Source of the DNA: Actinomycetota bacterium
Lineage (GTDB): Bacteria > Actinomycetota > Actinomycetes > Actinomycetales > Dermatophilaceae
Assembly (NCBI GenBank): GCA_020161845.1
Contig: JAIUNK010000001.1
Coordinates: forward strand, 62,001 to 126,000
Length of the DNA: 64,000 nucleotides
Direction: 5' to 3'
The notes under the pieces were generated by a model. It had not been told where the DNA came from, did not search any database, and worked only from the letters and a program-made list of their open reading frames with translations. Shown here piece by piece: positions 60,628-64,000 of the stretch. The first letter of the stretch is position 1, and the number at the start of each line of letters is the position of its first letter. The position numbers were made by a program, and so were the translations under genes.

Positions 60628-61193
60628 ACGTAGACGCGAGCCCCTAAGGAAGGACTTTGTGGCGCCGCATTTGCAGCCATACTTCTCTCGTCGTTGGGGG
60701 CTGAGCCTGACTCCTCCGCCGCATCTCAGCCGGGACCGCCATGAATCCCTGCCGGCAGCCTGAGGGTCTGTGGCCCCACTCGGAGCCAGGCGGCCGCAGC
60801 AGAATCGCAGGTGCTCCTCTTAGGGCCCGTCGGGCATGCCGGCGACGCCCGGCACGCGGGCGGTGTGCCCCCATTCGGCCGACGTAGCCTCCGCCTCCGA
60901 CGGCCCCGCCAGTCCCCGCTGAGCCGAGGTGACCGGGTGACCGGCCCAGAATCCGCCGCCGAATCCGCGCCGATGCACCGGCGTGTCTACCGCGATCCAG
61001 AGCCCTGAGCTGGCCGAGGCGCTGGCCCGCGCGGACCGGCTCCGACGTGCCGGGCCTGGAGCTGGGCGACGTCCACGTGCGGGACCGGATCCCCGGCAAG
61101 TTCCTTCTCGCCATGGACACGGTGTATGCGCTGACGGCCGCAACCTCGTGATGGGAGCCGGGGAGACCGTCGGGATCGTCGGTGCGGCTGCGG
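60628..61193. other. 566 bases without a supportable gene, possible gene remnant
   Basis: No intact gene is seen. On the plus strand a stretch ending with a TGA at 61149-61151 reads VPGLELGDVHVRDRIPGK then FLLAMDTVYALTAATS, which looks like the end of a degraded coding sequence; upstream the frame is interrupted. The antisense frame at 60644-61120 is arginine-rich and lacks motifs. Confidence 0.4.
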
Positions 61194-63221
61194 TCAGCCG
61201 GGGCGCGGTGTGGACCGCCGGGTGCCCGGACGGTCGGCCTGCGGGAGCAGCAGCTCGATCGTGGTCCCGCCCCAGTCGTTGCCGCGAGCGCCGATCGTGC
61301 CGCCGTGCCGCGCGACGATGGAGCGGCACAGCGCCAGCCCGAGGCCGGTGCCCTCCTGCACCGCGGCCCCGCGGGCGGTGCGGCCGAACGGTGCGAACAT
61401 GTCCTCGGCGTCCCCCTCGTCCATGCCGATCCCCCGGTCCGCCACCTCGATGGCGACCCAGCCGGGCGGGTGGCCGGCGGCGGCGCTGACGACGACGTAC
61501 GCCGGGTCGCCGGGCCGGGCGTATTTCACCGAGTTCCCGATGATGTTGGCGAACACCTGCCGCAAGAGGGCCTCGTCGGCGCGGACCCAGGCGGGGGCCG
61601 GCGCCTCGATGGTCGGGCCCGCCTCCAGCCCGGCGTACATGGCGGCGACCGAGCCCACCACCTCGGCGAGGTCGACATCCTCGATGCGCAGCACCCCCTC
61701 CCGCCCCACCGCGTAGCCGAGGTGGTCCTCGATGACCTGCCGCATCCGCCGGCTGGCGGACCGCGCGGCGGTCAGCGCCTCGCGCACCGGGACGGGATCC
61801 CGGCCGAGGTCGAATCGTGCCGCGTCCAGCCACAGGGCGACGGCGCTGAGCGGGTTGCGCAGGTCATGGGCCACGACGCCGGCGAAGGCCTCTAGCTCGC
61901 GGCGTCGCTCCAACGCCGACGTCTCGTCGGTGAGCAGCACCAACGACGAGCCGGCCGTGCCGGTGCGCAGCTCGCGGCACGTCGCGACCAGCGCCCGCAG
62001 CTCGCCGCCGTCGCCCGGGGCGGTCAGCGCCACCCGCACGGAGCCCTGCAGCCGCACGGGCCCGGGCGCCTCCAACACCGCGATCTCGCCGCCGCGCAGC
62101 GGCCGCCCGCCCTCCCCGAACAGCCGGTAGCGCCCGGTCCACCCCGGCGCATCCGCGACGTCGAGCGGCGGCCCCAGCAGGGCTCGGGCCGCCGGGTTGA
62201 CCAGCAGCGTCCCCCCGGCGTGGTCGGTGATCAGCACCCCGTCGGCCATCGCCGAGATCACCGCGTCCAGCACGGCGCTCTGGGCGGCCGCTCGCCGCGT
62301 GAACCGGTCCAGCTCCTGGTCCAGGACCGCATTGCGGTCCCGCATCAGCGCCAGGCCCATCGCGAACAGGAGGGCCGCCAGCGCCGTGACGTGCAGCGTC
62401 GCCGGTCGCATCGGGTCGTCGGCGCCGGTCCAGCCGGGAAAGGCGTACGGCGCGAGCCAGACCAGCACGCCCAGCCCGGACGCCGCGAAGGCCGCCCAGC
62501 GCGGCGTGAGGGTCAGGCCGATGGTCAGCGCCGGCAGCAGCGCGAGCCACATCAGCGGCATGCCGGGGTTCAGACCGGCCACCACCAGGGCGAACAGGCT
62601 GGCCGGCAGCCCCAGCATCGCGACCGCCGGCTGGTCGAGGCGGACGTGCTCCCGCATCGGATGCGCCCAGGCCAGGCCGATCACCGCGCCGATGCAGACC
62701 CGGGTGGTCCACCCTGCGGCGTACCAGACCAGCAGCCCCGCACTCCACGGCCACGGTTCCACCGGCCCGGCCCCGAGCATCGCGCCGACCGCGACCACGA
62801 CCCCCGCCAGCAGCGTGATCAGGGCCAGCCCGACAAGCCGTCGGGGCCGGTCCGGGAACCAGTGCTGCGGACTCACCCAGCGCCGGTAGCACCACAGCAC
62901 CGCGGTGATCGCGCCGAGTTCGGCGGCGCCCCAGGCGGCCGCACGAAACCAGTCGACCTCGAACAGCACCCCCAGCAGCACGAAGATGCCCCACAGCCCG
63001 GCCAGCGCCGTCAGGAAGCCGCGCCGCGACCCGATCACCGCGCCCCCGGGCCACAGCAACGACAGCAGGACGACGGTGGCGCCCGGCACCGGCCACCCCC
63101 AGGTGGCCCGGGTCTCCAGGTCGGCGGCCACGAAGCCGAGGACGGTGCAGGCGACGTACACCAGGCTCACCAGCACGGCCAGCCGCCGTGCGGACCAGCC
63201 GAACACCCGCCCCCGGTTCAC
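61194..63221 (-). CDS. Multi-helix sensor histidine kinase with MASE1-like N-terminus and PAS-type domain
   Basis: This 675-residue kinase has about eight to nine membrane helices in the first 300 residues, resembling MASE1-type sensors. A PAS-type segment (AVISAMADGVLITDHAGGTLLVNPAARALLG) follows, then the H-box FAGVVAHDLRNPLSAVALWL with phosphoacceptor His. The ATPase domain has the N-box NIIGNSVKYARPG, DRGIGMDE, FAPFGRT and GTGLGLALCR. GTG 63221 overlaps the stop of the next upstream kinase-like gene by four bases. No response regulator is in view. Confidence 0.88.
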   Translation of the reverse strand: MNRGRVFGWSARRLAVLVSLVYVACTVLGFVAADLETRATWGWPVPGATVVLLSLLWPGGAVIGSRRGFLTALAGLWGIFVLLGVLFEVDWFRAAAWGAAELGAITAVLWCYRRWVSPQHWFPDRPRRLVGLALITLLAGVVVAVGAMLGAGPVEPWPWSAGLLVWYAAGWTTRVCIGAVIGLAWAHPMREHVRLDQPAVAMLGLPASLFALVVAGLNPGMPLMWLALLPALTIGLTLTPRWAAFAASGLGVLVWLAPYAFPGWTGADDPMRPATLHVTALAALLFAMGLALMRDRNAVLDQELDRFTRRAAAQSAVLDAVISAMADGVLITDHAGGTLLVNPAARALLGPPLDVADAPGWTGRYRLFGEGGRPLRGGEIAVLEAPGPVRLQGSVRVALTAPGDGGELRALVATCRELRTGTAGSSLVLLTDETSALERRRELEAFAGVVAHDLRNPLSAVALWLDAARFDLGRDPVPVREALTAARSASRRMRQVIEDHLGYAVGREGVLRIEDVDLAEVVGSVAAMYAGLEAGPTIEAPAPAWVRADEALLRQVFANIIGNSVKYARPGDPAYVVVSAAAGHPPGWVAIEVADRGIGMDEGDAEDMFAPFGRTARGAAVQEGTGLGLALCRSIVARHGGTIGARGNDWGGTTIELLLPQADRPGTRRSTPRPG

Positions 63222-64000
63222 GAGTCGACTCCGACGCCGGGCAGGGTGAACCGGAGGGTGGCTCGGCCCGGGCCGACGTCCCGGTCGAACCGGCCCCCGT
63301 GCCGCGCGACGGTCGCCCGGCACAGCGACTCCGCCAGGCTCGGGCGCCGGGCTCCCGGCACCCCCGACGCGGGCCGGGCCGGGGGCACCTCGCCGGCCTG
63401 CGCGCCGGCCGGCTCACCGGCCTGGTCGCCGGCCTGGTCCCCGGCCTGGTCGGCGGCCGCGTCGGCGCGGCCGGAGGCGACCAGGAGCACCTCGATCGAG
63501 CCGTCCTCGAGCGGTCGGCTGCTCAGCTGGACCCTCGGCCGCGGGCGCCGCGCCAACTCCTCCACGGCCACCGCGAGCGCGTTCGCGAAGAGGCCGGGGA
63601 TCAGGTGGGCGTCGACCACGACGCGGTGCGGCATCGCGACGGTCAGGTCCGCCTCGCGGTCCTCGCCCTGGTGGGCCTGGCTCAGGTCGGCGCCGACCTG
63701 CGCCAACTCCAGCACCCGGTCGGCCGGCCCGTCGCCCCGGGAGACGGCCCGCACGAGGTAGTCCTCGATCGAGGACCGCATCATCGCCACGGCTTCCTGC
63801 GCGTGGTCGATCCGGGCGCGGACGACGTCCTCGGGAGACGTCCCCGGCCCCGCCGGGCTCGCGTCGGTAGCATCCAGCGCCGCGGCGGCGTCCAGCGTCA
63901 GGTCGATCCGGCGGTCCAGCACGGTGAGCGGCCCGGTCAGGTCGCTGGCCACGGCCGTGGCGAACCACTCCAGCCGCTGAAATCTGGAGTGCTCCGCGGT
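63218..64000 (-). CDS. Degenerate histidine-kinase-like protein, partial at window edge
   Basis: The frame is open to the last base, so the N-terminus lies outside the window. The helical DHp-like region reads FQRLEWFATAVASDLTGPLTVLDRR, where kinases have SHDL; here the phosphoacceptor His position is Ser. An ATPase-like fold with an N-box-like FANALAVAVEELARR and a C-terminal RPSLAESLCRATVARHGGRF follows, but typical G1/G2 glycines are weak. A linker repeats DQAGDQAGDQAG. It is translationally coupled to the complete kinase downstream and may regulate it. Confidence 0.7.
   Translation of the reverse strand, partial: TAEHSRFQRLEWFATAVASDLTGPLTVLDRRIDLTLDAAAALDATDASPAGPGTSPEDVVRARIDHAQEAVAMMRSSIEDYLVRAVSRGDGPADRVLELAQVGADLSQAHQGEDREADLTVAMPHRVVVDAHLIPGLFANALAVAVEELARRPRPRVQLSSRPLEDGSIEVLLVASGRADAAADQAGDQAGDQAGEPAGAQAGEVPPARPASGVPGARRPSLAESLCRATVARHGGRFDRDVGPGRATLRFTLPGVGVDS

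Noticed and set aside
60644-61120. A 158-codon minus-strand frame
   Set aside because: It is arginine-rich without motifs and has no supportable start context.

Overview
The window is high-GC DNA of an actinomycete type, interrupted by a short AT-richer block that does not belong with it. Lsr2, ClpC, the ftsH-folE-folP-folB-folK-DUF3180 cluster, DUF222/HNH and DUF2342 proteins, and many start codons placed directly behind a TANNNT -10 box all point to Actinomycetota, possibly Propionibacteriales. I cannot name a species.

The sequence reads as a mosaic of three parts. Part A (about 1-44165) is a coherent actinobacterial chromosome segment. It holds a two-component system; a thioredoxin/CstR-like repressor/sulfide:quinone oxidoreductase module under two identical operators; a copper chaperone with a DyP peroxidase; pyrophosphatase, PBP4, tilS and hpt; ftsH with the folate genes; lsr2; clpC; radA; asd-proC; a PfkB kinase; an SOS-box-preceded HNH gene; the pxpABC 5-oxoprolinase operon; and a LacI-controlled sugar operon with an ABC importer, an alpha-xylosidase and a GH1 beta-glucosidase, probably for xyloglucan-type oligosaccharides. 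Part A ends inside a DUF2891 gene.

Part B (about 44165-46555) is AT-richer and carries only gene fragments of Verrucomicrobia/Planctomycetes type: a HAF-like repeat protein, an LVIVD-repeat protein, the tail of an S9-like hydrolase, a ribbon-helix-helix tail and the first third of a sulfatase. Each fragment is cut where it meets the next, so this is most simply a misassembly. Part C (about 46555-64000) starts inside a TauE gene and is again high-GC actinobacterial, but nothing shows that it belongs to the same genome as part A.

Part C carries an NTF2-like protein; a TetR-controlled heterodimeric ABC exporter; an OpuC/OsmF-type osmoprotectant importer; a maltose-type O-acetyltransferase; dcd; tRNA-Gly(CCC); a lower-GC patch of unknown membrane genes including a 45-residue proline-rich microprotein; and two overlapping sensor kinases, one of which lacks the phosphoacceptor histidine and runs off the window edge. 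The findings most worth following are the chimeric joins, the persulfide-type regulon with its 59-residue companion protein, the leaderless promoter pattern and the degenerate kinase pair.
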